NCBI GenBank assembly: GCA_964504445.1
Contig: CAZDEO010000018.1
Location: 1 to 64,000, forward strand
Source: JACSRF01 sp964504445
GTDB taxonomy: Bacteria > Chloroflexota > Anaerolineae > Promineifilales > Promineifilaceae
DNA length: 64,000 nucleotides
Direction: 5' to 3'
Every line of letters starts with the position of its first letter. Positions within the stretch are counted from its first letter, which is position 1. Of the stretch, positions 7,635 through 16,359 are shown in pieces. The notes beneath the pieces are model-generated. The model was not told the DNA's origin. It made no database searches and saw only the letters and a list, made by a program, of their open reading frames with translations. Position numbers and translations under genes: made by a program.

Positions 7635-9134
7635 AAGCGCCGTGGCAAACGGCCGTTTCTCTTCCGCGCAAATGAGCTGGATGGCGTTGCGCCCGGACAT
7701 GGCCACCACGGGCACGCTGCCGCCCGGTTCCACCCATTGCCCGCACAGGTACAGTCCCGCCAGGCCCGGCAGCGTCTTATCCATGCCCTGAATCATCTTC
7801 ATCATGGTTTGGGGCGTCAGCAGCCAGCCGCAGGTGGACCCCAGCCAGTTACCGGTGTACCGTTCGTAGCTTAGCGGCGTGGCTACGTCCTTCACCTCAA
7901 TTTGCTGGCGAATGCCGGGGTAAATGCCCTCCAGAAAGTCGATGATGATGTCGGCGACCTGTAGCTGCTCCATGTCGTAGAGGCGACGGCCGTAAATGCG
8001 CTGCCAGTACGCCTGGTTGCTCTCCATCATGACGATGACGCAGGATTTGCCCGCCGGGGCCAGGCTGGGGTCGAAGCTGTAATGCTTCACCCACACGTGG
8101 TCGCGCTCTTCCCCGGCAATGAGCAGCGGCTCGTCCAGCAGGTAGGTGACGGAGTGGGGGGTGCCGCTGAGGTCGCGGTTGACGCCCAGGCTGACTTGAA
8201 TTTGGGAGTGAATGCGGTAACGGCCGTCGTAGGTGCGCTTGATCTCGCGGTTCACGTATCGCCCACCCAGCATGTCAAAAATCGTGCCCCGCCCGTCGGC
8301 GGCCGACACCACGTAATCGGCGCGGTGAATTTCGTCGTTGTACAGCCGCACGCCCACGGCGCGGTCACCCTCCACCAGAATTTTTTCCACCTGCGCCTTG
8401 TAATGTATCGTGCCCCCCAGGCTAAGGTAGCGCTGCTCCACGGCGCGGGCCACTTCCAGGGAGCCGCCGGCCGGGAAGCCGGCGTTGCCCGTGTCCATAT
8501 AGGCCAGCAAAGACATGCCCACCATCAGGGGAATGTCGTGCCAGCCGAAGATTTTGCCAAAGGCGCGGCGCAGCAGCGGGTCCGCAAACTTGTCCCCAAA
8601 CTCGGCGGCCGTCATCCGTCCCCATTTTGCCAACGGCAGAGCAAAAGGCATCACTTTTAGCCCAAACTGGCCCCACTCTTCGGCCGTTAGCAGGCTGCGG
8701 GGCTTTTCTTGCAGCATGGCCATGTCAAATCCAGTGAACTGCCGGATGCCCGCGCAAAAAGCCTCGCTCAGTTTGCGGTCGGCGGGCGAGAGGGCCAGCA
8801 TATGCGCTTCCAATTCCTCCGGGTTGGCGTAGGCCACAAACTCTCGCGCCCCGTCCGTCACGCGCATAAATTCAGCGTGATCGATGAAGCACCGTCCCTG
8901 CATCACCCCCAGCTCCTGCCACGCCTGGTTGAAGGGCTGCCCCTCCCCAGAGCCAAAAAGATAATGGATGCAGCCGTCGAAGGTGTATGCTTTACGCTCC
9001 CAGGCGGTACACAGGCCCCCGGGCAAATCGTGCAACTCAAAGATTTCGCTGTCAAAGCCGTTCATTTGGGCGTAACAGCCTGCCGCCAGGCCAGCCATGC
9101 CTGCGCCAATGATGATGATTTTTTTGTTTGCCAT
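7629..9134 (-). CDS. Phytoene-desaturase-like FAD-dependent oxidoreductase
   Basis: The 501-residue flavoprotein begins with the dinucleotide-binding motif IIIIGAGMAGLAAG followed by the acidic FAD-ribose residue (SEIFELHDLPGG). It has the CrtI/carotenoid-desaturase layout with the C-terminal FAD motif LYLCGQWVEPGGSVP. Members desaturate or isomerise carotenoids, or reduce related polyprenyl substrates; no other carotenoid gene is nearby, so the substrate is unknown. The ATG at 9134 is preceded by AAGGAG eight bases upstream. It appears monocistronic, flanked on both sides by repeat elements. Confidence 0.85.
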   Translation of the reverse strand: MANKKIIIIGAGMAGLAAGCYAQMNGFDSEIFELHDLPGGLCTAWERKAYTFDGCIHYLFGSGEGQPFNQAWQELGVMQGRCFIDHAEFMRVTDGAREFVAYANPEELEAHMLALSPADRKLSEAFCAGIRQFTGFDMAMLQEKPRSLLTAEEWGQFGLKVMPFALPLAKWGRMTAAEFGDKFADPLLRRAFGKIFGWHDIPLMVGMSLLAYMDTGNAGFPAGGSLEVARAVEQRYLSLGGTIHYKAQVEKILVEGDRAVGVRLYNDEIHRADYVVSAADGRGTIFDMLGGRYVNREIKRTYDGRYRIHSQIQVSLGVNRDLSGTPHSVTYLLDEPLLIAGEERDHVWVKHYSFDPSLAPAGKSCVIVMMESNQAYWQRIYGRRLYDMEQLQVADIIIDFLEGIYPGIRQQIEVKDVATPLSYERYTGNWLGSTCGWLLTPQTMMKMIQGMDKTLPGLAGLYLCGQWVEPGGSVPVVAMSGRNAIQLICAEEKRPFATALP

Positions 9135-9151
9135 CTGGTTACTCCTTGCCA

Positions 9152-9199
9152 GCTAGAGCCAGAGCAAGAGCTAGAGACGAATCTTTTTTCTTGCTCTGG
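9152..9199. repeat. Inverted repeat of GAGC/CTAGAG words
   Basis: CCAGAGCAAGA (9159-9169) pairs perfectly with TCTTGCTCTGG (9189-9199). The left arm contains the words GCTAGAG and AGAGCAAG at about 7-bp steps. Elements built from the same CTAGAGC/GCTCTAG words occur at 20757-20800 and 53928-53976. Confidence 0.65.
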
Positions 9200-9223
9200 A
9201 TCAAGGAACAGTGAATCGGAGGC

Positions 9224-9295
9224 CAGTATTCCGTTTTCTGGTGACCATTTTCAGAAAGTGCACCTGCTGATGACTGAATACTGATTACTGAGTAT
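9224..9295. repeat. Heptamer array (TGATGAC-type) with flanking inverted repeat
   Basis: Four contiguous 7-bp units lie at 9268-9295: TGATGAC, TGAATAC, TGATTAC, TGAGTAT. CAGTATTC (9224-9231) is the exact complement of GAATACTG (9276-9283), so the array can fold back on upstream sequence. With the terminator at 9391 this accounts for most of the 317-bp stretch between the two minus-strand genes; no gene was seen here. Confidence 0.7.
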
Positions 9296-9390
9296 CGGGA
9301 TTTGCTCTAGCCATTAACCAGGAGCATTGTGCCAAAGTCATAAAGCAGGCTGCCAGTGACATATGTCAGGCAAAAGCCATCCATTATTCA

Positions 9391-9422
9391 TAAATAAAAA
9401 AGCCCGCAAAAATTGCAGGCTT
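9391..9422 (-). terminator. Rho-independent terminator of the 9452-10486 membrane protein gene
   Basis: On the minus strand AAGCCTGCAA pairs with TTGCGGGCTT (one mismatch) and is followed by a T-rich run (TTTTTTATTTA). It starts 30 bp past the stop of the membrane protein gene. Confidence 0.8.
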
Positions 9423-9451
9423 GATGGAAAAGCGGCGTGGATTGGGTCAGC

Positions 9452-10486
9452 CTAGCGTGCGGGGCGCAGGCGGCCGGTAGCCCACCCGCCCACGCGCATG
9501 ACGGCCCAGATGAGAATGGCCAGAATAAAAACGCCCAGGTAGTCGATGACCGGGATGCGCACAATTTCGTTGAGCATGGCCCAGCCGCGGCTGCTGTAGA
9601 CAATGATGACGGCCGTGGCGTAGGCGGCCACAAAACCCCATTTTTGCCACGGCTTCAGCCCCAGGCCGTGCATTTGGGTGACGATGAAGAGGGCCAGGAA
9701 GCCGAAGAAAAACATGGGCCAGATGCCGTTGTTCTGATTGATGGCGACCAGGGTGCCGTGCACCACGACCGCCAGTTCTTGCACCAGAGTCCACCATTTG
9801 TTGACGTGGATGCGTGTGAACATCAGGCTGCCTTGCAGCAAGAGCAAAAAGGTGTAAAGCAGCCCCAGCAAATGGCCGCTGGTAACTTCCATGGGGTGGT
9901 ACCAAAAGGTGTAGATGATGGCCCAGGCGAAGTAGTAGCCATGATATTTGCGCACTACGCGCCCCGTTTCTTTGAGCAGACCCAGCCGTTTGCCTTTGCC
10001 AAAAAATAGCCCCCGGCGCTGATTTTCCATGAGCAGGATGGCAATGAGCAGCACGATGACGGAGCCTTGGGAGGTGAGAATATGCACGTCTTGGGCTAGG
10101 CCGTCGTACCAGATGTGGGTTTGCACCAGGTGCAGCAGAATGAAGAAGGCGTTGACGGCAAAAGCGATGATGTTGATGCGGTGCAGGCCGCTGGTGTATT
10201 TCGTTTTGGTTTTTTGCGCGTAATAGATGATGGCCCAAACGGCAACCTGGTGGAGCAGGTAGCCGCCCCAGGCGGTAGCCCGGCTCATGACGGTGGGTTC
10301 AGGGAGCTTCCAGTAGTAGTGGGCAAAGCCGGTGTCGGGCAGGAAGTCGATTTGCGGGAGAAAGGGGCCAAGCGCCCAGGTAAGGGCGGTGAAGGCCAGG
10401 GAAGCAGCAATGCCCCACCACAAAACGGCCGTGCTGCTCATACCTTGCTGGTTTTGGGCAGGGGGTGTGGGGCGAAAAGGCGACAC
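9452..10486 (-). CDS. Polytopic membrane protein of unknown function
   Basis: I do not recognise this 344-residue protein. It has a short soluble N-terminus and about eight or nine hydrophobic helices. Histidines are scattered at helix ends (YLLHQVAVW, FILLHLVQTHIWYD, WYHPMEVTSGH, VVVHGTLVAI, TQMHGLG), which could bind heme or metal, but this is only suggestive. An internal Met at residue 16 (MSSTAVLWW) could be the true start. A terminator follows the stop and the gene stands alone, divergent from pckA, so context gives no function. Confidence 0.7.
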   Translation of the reverse strand: MSPFRPTPPAQNQQGMSSTAVLWWGIAASLAFTALTWALGPFLPQIDFLPDTGFAHYYWKLPEPTVMSRATAWGGYLLHQVAVWAIIYYAQKTKTKYTSGLHRINIIAFAVNAFFILLHLVQTHIWYDGLAQDVHILTSQGSVIVLLIAILLMENQRRGLFFGKGKRLGLLKETGRVVRKYHGYYFAWAIIYTFWYHPMEVTSGHLLGLLYTFLLLLQGSLMFTRIHVNKWWTLVQELAVVVHGTLVAINQNNGIWPMFFFGFLALFIVTQMHGLGLKPWQKWGFVAAYATAVIIVYSSRGWAMLNEIVRIPVIDYLGVFILAILIWAVMRVGGWATGRLRPAR

Positions 10487-10711
10487 GGGGCTTACTCCTT
10501 GCTTATTCTTAGAGGCGGTGTTTGATGGCGCATTTTAACACGGCGCCTGCTATTTGTCTGTGTTTTGTCTGGCGACTTTGGTTTTTGTGGGGAATTATGG
10601 CTGGTTTGGGCATTTGTTTTTGTGCTATTTAGGACGTAAACTAAAGGAAGCTAAGGCGGGCGTGAGCCTTTTCCCACACGTTAAAAACCCATTTACCTAA
10701 GGAGTAATCCC

Positions 10712-12316
10712 ATGCAAAACTTTGGTCCGTGCATCAGCAAGTATGGTGTTGAGAATCATGGCATCAAAAACCCCAACACCGTGTATTGGAACCTGAGCAC
10801 CTCCATGCTCTACGAACAAATCATCCGGCGGCGCGAGGGCGCCATCGTCCATTTAGGCCCTATTTGCGTCAGCACCGGCGACCACACGGGGCGGTCTCCC
10901 AACGACAAGTTTACGGTGAAAGAACCTACCAGCGAAAAAGATATCTGGTGGGGCAAAGTAAACCGGCCTATCGAACAGGAGAAATTTGATAGCTTGCTGC
11001 GGCGCATGATTGCGTACATTCAAAACCGCGACATTTTCGTGTTTGATGGCTACGTGGGGACCGACGAACGATACCGTATGCCAGTGCGCATCATTAACGA
11101 ATATGCCTGGCACAACCTGTTTGCGCGCAATATGTTTGTGCGCGAATTCGATCCGATTAAGCTGGCTACCCACGTGCCAGAATTTACGGTCATTGACATG
11201 CCCCGCTTCCACGCTGAGCCAGAGTTTGATGGCACCAACAGCCAGACGTTTATCCTCGTTGATTTTAGTAAGCGGCTGGTGCTGATTGGTGGCAGTGAGT
11301 ACGCGGGCGAGATTAAGAAAAGTATCTTTACCGCCATGAATTATTATTTACCCAAGCGCGGAGTGTTGAGCATGCACTGTAGCGCCAATTATGGCCGGGA
11401 CAGGGACGATGTGGCTTTGTTTTTTGGCCTGAGCGGCACGGGGAAAACGACGCTGAGTAATGACCCCAACCGTACGCTTATTGGGGATGACGAGCATGGC
11501 TGGAGCGATGATGGTGTGTTTAACTTTGAAGGGGGTTGCTATGCTAAGGTGATTCGCCTGGACCCGGAAGGAGAGCCAGAGATTTATGGAACGACGCGGC
11601 GCTTTGGCACGATTCTGGAAAATGTTATTTATAATAGTGATACGCGCTACATTAACTTGGATGATGATTCTCTGACGCAGAATACGCGCGCCAGCTATCC
11701 GATTACGCACATTGCCAATGCGGATCCGGCGGGTTTAGGGGGGCATCCCAAAAATGTGCTGTTTTTGACGGCCGATGCCTTTGGGGTGCTGCCGCCCATC
11801 AGCCGGTTGACCAAGGCGCAGGCCATGTATCATTTTCTCAGTGGTTATACGGCCAAGGTGGCTGGTACGGAACGGGGCGTGACGGAACCGCAGCCCAACT
11901 TTAGCGCCTGTTTTGGCGCACCTTTTATGCCGCTTCACCCAGGGGCATATGCCAAGTTGCTGGGTGAAAAGATTGATGAGCATGATGCCAAGGTGTGGTT
12001 GGTGAACACGGGCTGGACGGGCGGCCCCTTTGGCGTGGGCAGTCGCATGAAGCTGGCTTATACGCGGAAGATGGTAACGGCCGTCCTCAATGGTGACCTG
12101 GATGATGTGGAAACGGTGACAGAGCCTTTCTTTGGCCTGCAAATTCCCGCCCACGTGCCCGGCGTGCCCGACGAGGTGTTGAATCCCCGTGAAACCTGGG
12201 CAGATAAGGAAGCCTACGATGCCCAGGCGCAAAAGCTGGTAGGCATGTTCATTGCCAACTTTAAGCAGTTTGAGGATGGCGTCACCCAGGAAATTAAGGA
12301 CGCCGGCCCGAAGTAA
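10712..12316 (+). CDS. pckA: Phosphoenolpyruvate carboxykinase (ATP)
   Basis: The 534-residue protein is a full-length ATP-type PEPCK, converting oxaloacetate and ATP to PEP, CO2 and ADP, the first step of gluconeogenesis. It shows the substrate-site region GDHTGRSPNDKF, the lysine/histidine metal region (MHCSANYG), the kinase-1a P-loop GLSGTGKTTLS, the kinase-2 region GDDEHGWSDDGVFNFEGGCYAK, and the C-terminal NTGWTGGPFGVGSRM. The ATG has TAAGGAG eight bases upstream. A strong terminator follows 39 bp after the stop, so it is probably monocistronic. Confidence 0.97.
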   Translation: MQNFGPCISKYGVENHGIKNPNTVYWNLSTSMLYEQIIRRREGAIVHLGPICVSTGDHTGRSPNDKFTVKEPTSEKDIWWGKVNRPIEQEKFDSLLRRMIAYIQNRDIFVFDGYVGTDERYRMPVRIINEYAWHNLFARNMFVREFDPIKLATHVPEFTVIDMPRFHAEPEFDGTNSQTFILVDFSKRLVLIGGSEYAGEIKKSIFTAMNYYLPKRGVLSMHCSANYGRDRDDVALFFGLSGTGKTTLSNDPNRTLIGDDEHGWSDDGVFNFEGGCYAKVIRLDPEGEPEIYGTTRRFGTILENVIYNSDTRYINLDDDSLTQNTRASYPITHIANADPAGLGGHPKNVLFLTADAFGVLPPISRLTKAQAMYHFLSGYTAKVAGTERGVTEPQPNFSACFGAPFMPLHPGAYAKLLGEKIDEHDAKVWLVNTGWTGGPFGVGSRMKLAYTRKMVTAVLNGDLDDVETVTEPFFGLQIPAHVPGVPDEVLNPRETWADKEAYDAQAQKLVGMFIANFKQFEDGVTQEIKDAGPK

Positions 12317-12354
12317 AGATAAAAATAGCGCTGACATTCCTTTGTTAACCAAGG

Positions 12355-12386
12355 CGAGCGCAGGATTTCCTGCGCTCGTTTAATTT
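12355..12386 (+). terminator. Rho-independent terminator of pckA
   Basis: CGAGCGCAGGA (12355-12365) pairs perfectly with TCCTGCGCTCG (12368-12378) and is followed by TTTAATTTT. Confidence 0.9.
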
Positions 12387-12487
12387 TGGATGATTATTGC
12401 TGGCAGGCTTGATAGAATGGTGTAAAATGCAAACTGTTCGCGTATTGCAAAACAATCGCAACGTTTATGCACTATTTTGGTGGAGCT

Positions 12488-13132
12488 ATGACCCAAATAT
12501 TTGAACTACCCCTCTTTCCCCTTAACACGGTTTTATTTCCCGGCATGTATTTGCCCCTGCACATTTTTGAGGAGCGGTATAAGGAGATGATTAATCTTTG
12601 CCTGGTGGAGAAACGGCCGTTTGGGGTCATCTTCCTCTCCGGCAGCGGCGCCAGCCCAGAACCGGAGCCGCAAACCATTGGCTGCACGGCCCGCATTACG
12701 CAAATGCAGCCCCTGGAAGAGGGACGCATGAATATCATGACCATGGGGGAAGAACGCTTCCGCATTCACTCATTAACCCACCACCGTCCTTACCTGGTAG
12801 GGCAGGTGGAGCTAGCCCCTTTGCGCATCCAAGACATGGACATGCTGCGCCAGGCCACCCAAAACCTTTATCCTGAGTTTGTGGCCTACATCCAAAATTT
12901 GGCCAGGCTAGGCAAAATCGAGTTTGACCTGGCACAACTGCCGCAAGATGCCATTACATTGGAAAATTTGGCGGCGTCTGTTATTCAATTACCTGTGGAA
13001 GAAAAGCAAGGCCTACTAGCCATTGAAGATGCGCTACTCCTCAGCCGCACATTGCAGCACATTTTACACCGCGAAAATCAGCTTTTGCGCTGGTTGCCAG
13101 CCGAAGAACAGGGGCCTTTCTCGTTCAATTAG
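12488..13132 (+). CDS. Lon N-terminal (LAN/PUA-like) substrate-binding domain protein
   Basis: The 214-residue protein is a stand-alone Lon N-terminal domain: FELPLFPLNTVLFPGM, then LHIFEERYKEMI and GVIFL, with a helical C-terminal half. It lacks the AAA+ and protease domains of Lon. Such proteins are common but poorly characterised and are thought to bind unfolded polypeptides. The ATG at 12488 matches the family start and has GGAG four bases upstream; an in-frame ATG at 12467 would add seven atypical residues. A bidirectional terminator separates it from the convergent lipoprotein gene. Confidence 0.88.
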   Translation: MTQIFELPLFPLNTVLFPGMYLPLHIFEERYKEMINLCLVEKRPFGVIFLSGSGASPEPEPQTIGCTARITQMQPLEEGRMNIMTMGEERFRIHSLTHHRPYLVGQVELAPLRIQDMDMLRQATQNLYPEFVAYIQNLARLGKIEFDLAQLPQDAITLENLAASVIQLPVEEKQGLLAIEDALLLSRTLQHILHRENQLLRWLPAEEQGPFSFN

Positions 13133-13136
13133 CCCA

Positions 13137-13172
13137 TAAAAAAACCCCGGTTCATCGCCGGGGTCTTTTTTG
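13137..13172. terminator. Bidirectional Rho-independent terminator
   Basis: ACCCCGG (13144-13150) pairs with CCGGGGT (13158-13164) around a 7-nt loop. An A-run precedes and a T-run follows, so it can serve both the plus-strand Lon-domain gene and the minus-strand lipoprotein gene. Confidence 0.9.
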
Positions 13173-13189
13173 CAGAAACAGGAATCCGG

Positions 13190-13906
13190 TTACTCAGCCT
13201 GGCGCACGGTAATTTCGCCGATCCCCCCGTTGAGGATGAGCGAGATGGTTACGTCTGAACGGCCGTAAGCCTCATTAACATACTCATTGCCTTGCTGGGT
13301 CAACCCCGAAATATTCTGGTCGCCCAACCCTGTTGACACACGCACCACCACCCCCACTTCTTCTGGCACCACCAGCGTCAGATCACCAATGCCCGCATCC
13401 ACGTTCACGTTAAAGCTCTCGGGCCAGTCACCAGACAAATCTACGGTCGTTTCGCCTACGCCCGTTTTCAAAGTTAGCGATTGCAGCTGCAAACCAGACA
13501 AATTTAGTCGCGACTGGCCAACTCCCAACTCCACGTCCAAATCCATAGGCACGCTGTCATTCAACTGCAAATCCCAGCGATAATTCACGTCATTGTCGGG
13601 AATCCCCTCCATATTGACGGCTGGTTGCCGCACCGCTAACACGCCGCGGGCGCCATTGACAGCATACTCTACCTCTGGGCGCCAGTTTTCCATATTGTAG
13701 GTAAATTCGGCGTCCAGCAAATTGCTGCCGCCACGCTGCACATGCAGTTCACCCACGCCCATTTTGATGGTTACTTCCGCAGTTTCCGCCAGTCCCAGTT
13801 CCACACTTTGCGTGTCAGTTTGTAGGGGGCCTACAGAAACTCGGCCAATACATCCTGCTATCCATACAGCGAGACCAATCAACAAGAATAAAATAAAGCG
13901 TTGCAT
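13190..13906 (-). CDS. Putative adhesin-fold (toast-rack/DUF4097-like) lipoprotein
   Basis: The 238-residue protein starts with a lipoprotein signal ending in WIAGC. The rest is beta-rich, with repeated short strands of the form GVGELHV, GVGQSRLNL, GVGETTVDL, GIGDLTLVV and GIGEITV, the right-handed beta pattern of the DUF2154/DUF4097 toast-rack superfamily related to LiaF and DUF4097 proteins. Its role is unknown; related domains occur in envelope-stress proteins. It stands alone and shares a terminator with the convergent Lon-domain gene. Confidence 0.8.
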   Translation of the reverse strand: MQRFILFLLIGLAVWIAGCIGRVSVGPLQTDTQSVELGLAETAEVTIKMGVGELHVQRGGSNLLDAEFTYNMENWRPEVEYAVNGARGVLAVRQPAVNMEGIPDNDVNYRWDLQLNDSVPMDLDVELGVGQSRLNLSGLQLQSLTLKTGVGETTVDLSGDWPESFNVNVDAGIGDLTLVVPEEVGVVVRVSTGLGDQNISGLTQQGNEYVNEAYGRSDVTISLILNGGIGEITVRQAE

Positions 13907-14064
13907 TGTTTTACCATCCTAAACCCAGTCAGAGCCAGACATTCCTGGCGCTGACAACTTCTTTGCCGGGTGCCCATTACGCGGGCTTTTGTGAAGGGTT
14001 GTGCCAAGAAAGCCCTGGGCGTTATGTGCCAATGGCCTTCTCGACAATCATGAGGCGCTCAATT

Positions 14065-15570
14065 TCACAAAGCGTACAAATCGCCAAATTTTGTGCGCAA
14101 ATAGTGCATATAAGGGGCAATGGTCAGCGGCCCACCGGTGACGCGCTCCACCAATTCGTTAGCCGTGAATTTGCTGCCGTGGCGGTAGATGTTTTCCTTT
14201 AACCAACGATGCAACGTACCAAACTCGCCACGCCCAATTTCTGCGGGAATGGTGGGGTGGGTTTTGAGGGCCTGGCTATAAAATAGGGCGCTCATGATGT
14301 TGCCCAGGGTGTAGCCCTGAAATGCACCGCCTACGGTGCCGGCAAACCAGTGCACATCTTGTAGCACGCCATCCCGGTCGTCCGGCGCCCGCAAACCCAG
14401 GTCAGATTGGTAACGGCCGTGCCACACGTCCGGCAACTCCTTTACCGCCAGCTTCCCATCCAGCAAATCTAGCTCCAAGTCAAAGCGAATCATCACGTGC
14501 AGGTTATACGTCACCTCGTCCGCGTCAGTACGAATGAGCGAGCGCTGCACCTTATTCACGGCACGGTAGAAAGTATCTACCGACACCTGCTGCAGTTGGT
14601 GGGGGAAAGCGGCCTGCAATTGGGGATAATAATGTTCCCAGAATGCCCGGCTGCGCCCCACCTGGTTCTCCCACAGGCGAGACTGGCTTTCGTGGATGCC
14701 AGATGAGGTACCGTTTGCCAGCGGCGTCCCCTCATAAGCCATGTCAATGCCTTGCTCGTACAACGCGTGGCCCGCTTCGTGCAGGGTGCTAAACAAGGCT
14801 TCGCTCAGGTCATTCTCTTTCACGCGCGTGGTAATGCGCACGTCGCCCAAAGAAAATTTGGTCATGAAGGGATGGTGGGTTTTATCTTGGCGCCCCCGGT
14901 GGAAATCGTATCCATACGCCCTGATGATTTCCTGGCCAAAGGCGAGCTGTTGTGCTTCGGGAAAGGGCTGTTTCAGGCAGCTATCGTCAGCCGGTTCTTG
15001 CGCGGTGATCGCCTGCGCCAGGGGCACCAACTCCGCCCGCAATTCAGCGAATAGGGCGCGCACGGTTTCTGCCTTCATGCCCTGGTCACTGAAATCAATG
15101 AGGGGGTCGGCAATGTGGTCGTAGCCGGGGAAGCAGTTGGCTATCTGGCGGCTGAAATCAATGGTTTTTTCCAGATCGGCGGCTACGGCCGTAAAATCAT
15201 TGGCAGGCCGCGCGGTCGTCCATTTTTGGTAAGTGGCTGCACCATGAGCATACACGGCTGCCAGCAAAATGGCGGGCACCTTGGTGGCGCGCTCATAGTT
15301 GCGGCGCGTCACGCGGATGAGAGCGGCATCATCGTGGTCATAAGGCAGCGATTCAGCGTAAGGTTGCAAAGCATCCAACAGCCTACCAATAGCCACGTCG
15401 GTGAACTTCTCGTGGGCAATGCGCCCCAGGGTAGCCATTTGCTGCCCGCGGGCCGCCGCGCCGCCGGGGGGCATGTAGGTGGACTGATCCCAATTTAGCA
15501 CAGCCGAAGCCGAATTCAGGTCGTTAATTTCTTGCAACCGATTTTTCAGTTCTTGTAATTTTGATTCCAC
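14065..15570 (-). CDS. M32-family metallocarboxypeptidase
   Basis: The 501-residue protein has the normal length and sequence of thermostable carboxypeptidase 1 (Taq-type). The zinc motif is HEAGH in TLHEAGHALYEQG, with a downstream glutamate in HESQSRLWENQVGRS, and the family segments STYMPPGGAAARG and NIMSALFYSQA are present. It removes C-terminal residues from cytoplasmic peptides. The start is GTG at 15570 with AAAGGAG seven bases upstream. The gene is solitary, with a hairpin terminator of the preceding gene upstream. Confidence 0.95.
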   Translation of the reverse strand: MESKLQELKNRLQEINDLNSASAVLNWDQSTYMPPGGAAARGQQMATLGRIAHEKFTDVAIGRLLDALQPYAESLPYDHDDAALIRVTRRNYERATKVPAILLAAVYAHGAATYQKWTTARPANDFTAVAADLEKTIDFSRQIANCFPGYDHIADPLIDFSDQGMKAETVRALFAELRAELVPLAQAITAQEPADDSCLKQPFPEAQQLAFGQEIIRAYGYDFHRGRQDKTHHPFMTKFSLGDVRITTRVKENDLSEALFSTLHEAGHALYEQGIDMAYEGTPLANGTSSGIHESQSRLWENQVGRSRAFWEHYYPQLQAAFPHQLQQVSVDTFYRAVNKVQRSLIRTDADEVTYNLHVMIRFDLELDLLDGKLAVKELPDVWHGRYQSDLGLRAPDDRDGVLQDVHWFAGTVGGAFQGYTLGNIMSALFYSQALKTHPTIPAEIGRGEFGTLHRWLKENIYRHGSKFTANELVERVTGGPLTIAPYMHYLRTKFGDLYAL

Positions 15571-15684
15571 AATTTGCTCCTTTCACAGTGGGTTAGGTGG
15601 GACAGTGTAGTGGCCTGCCTCGTTTGGTCCAGACAAGTCACCACCCCAAATGCTATCTGAAACAGGAGAGAAGTCAAAGCAGAA

Positions 15685-15712
15685 CGGCCGGTTCCCCTTA
15701 GAAAACCGGCCG
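15685..15712 (-). terminator. Terminator-like hairpin after the ParB-fold gene
   Basis: CGGCCGGTT (15685-15693) pairs perfectly with AACCGGCCG (15704-15712). It lies 30 bp past the stop of the minus-strand gene at 15742. The following T-stretch is weak, so termination strength is uncertain. Confidence 0.55.
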
Positions 15713-15741
15713 CTTGCAGAGAAAAGAAAGTTAAAGGCTGT

Positions 15742-16245
15742 TTAGGCAACGTTGGCCTGCCACTGCGTGACCTGCGCGTCAATTTCAGTCTGGCCCAGGG
15801 CCAGTGCTACCGAAACGCGATGGTTGCCATCACGGACAAAGTAGCGGTTGCCCACCTGCACCAGCTCTATGGGCGGCAAGGTGATGCCTAGCGCGTGGGC
15901 GGTGGCAATGCCGATCCAGCGGTCTTTGTTGTGGGCCTTTAAGGGCTGAAAGTCGGCGTTAAAGTCTTGGCTGCGTCCTTCGCTGCCCACGATGCTGCTG
16001 AGGGGCACGGTTTGCAGACCCAGGTGACGCCGGGCGTAATGGCTGTGATTTTGCGCAACGCTTTCCAGGCTTTGCAGGGCGTAGGGCTGGCGGGTAAGGC
16101 GTCGCCAGATCTGCCGCACGTTGGCCTTGAAGTGCAGTTCCCAGAACCGTTGGGCGGCGCGGCCGCGGGCATTGTGCTCAGCGCCGAGGCTGTTTAGTTG
16201 TCCGTTTACCCATCCTTGGGCGATTAGCGTTGTGTTGCTGTACAT
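15742..16245 (-). CDS. ParB/sulfiredoxin-fold protein
   Basis: The 167-residue protein has an N-terminal helical part and a C-terminal ParB/Srx-like segment: GITLPPIELVQVGNRYFV followed by DGNHRVSVALALG, matching the ParB-box pattern of proteins that present a conserved Arg/His near a nucleotide site. It is not a chromosome-partition ParB, having no helix-turn-helix or parA partner. The start ATG has GGAGGTG seven bases upstream. It is transcribed divergently from the BTAD regulator at 16360. Function unknown. Confidence 0.75.
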   Translation of the reverse strand: MYSNTTLIAQGWVNGQLNSLGAEHNARGRAAQRFWELHFKANVRQIWRRLTRQPYALQSLESVAQNHSHYARRHLGLQTVPLSSIVGSEGRSQDFNADFQPLKAHNKDRWIGIATAHALGITLPPIELVQVGNRYFVRDGNHRVSVALALGQTEIDAQVTQWQANVA

Positions 16246-16359
16246 GTTGCACCTCCACGGTTGATACCCTCATCATAGGCAACGGCCGTTTTCATCTCGT
16301 TTCGCTGGCCGTTTCGGAAAGCGTTTCGGTGCGTTATAATTCCCAATTGAGGTGGCAAA

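Noticed and set aside
12443..12463. A second Fur-type operator (TATTGC-AAAACAATC-GCAACG) before the Lon-domain gene
   Set aside because: Spacing is 9 instead of 8 and the right arm is imperfect; only one half resembles the site at 25737.
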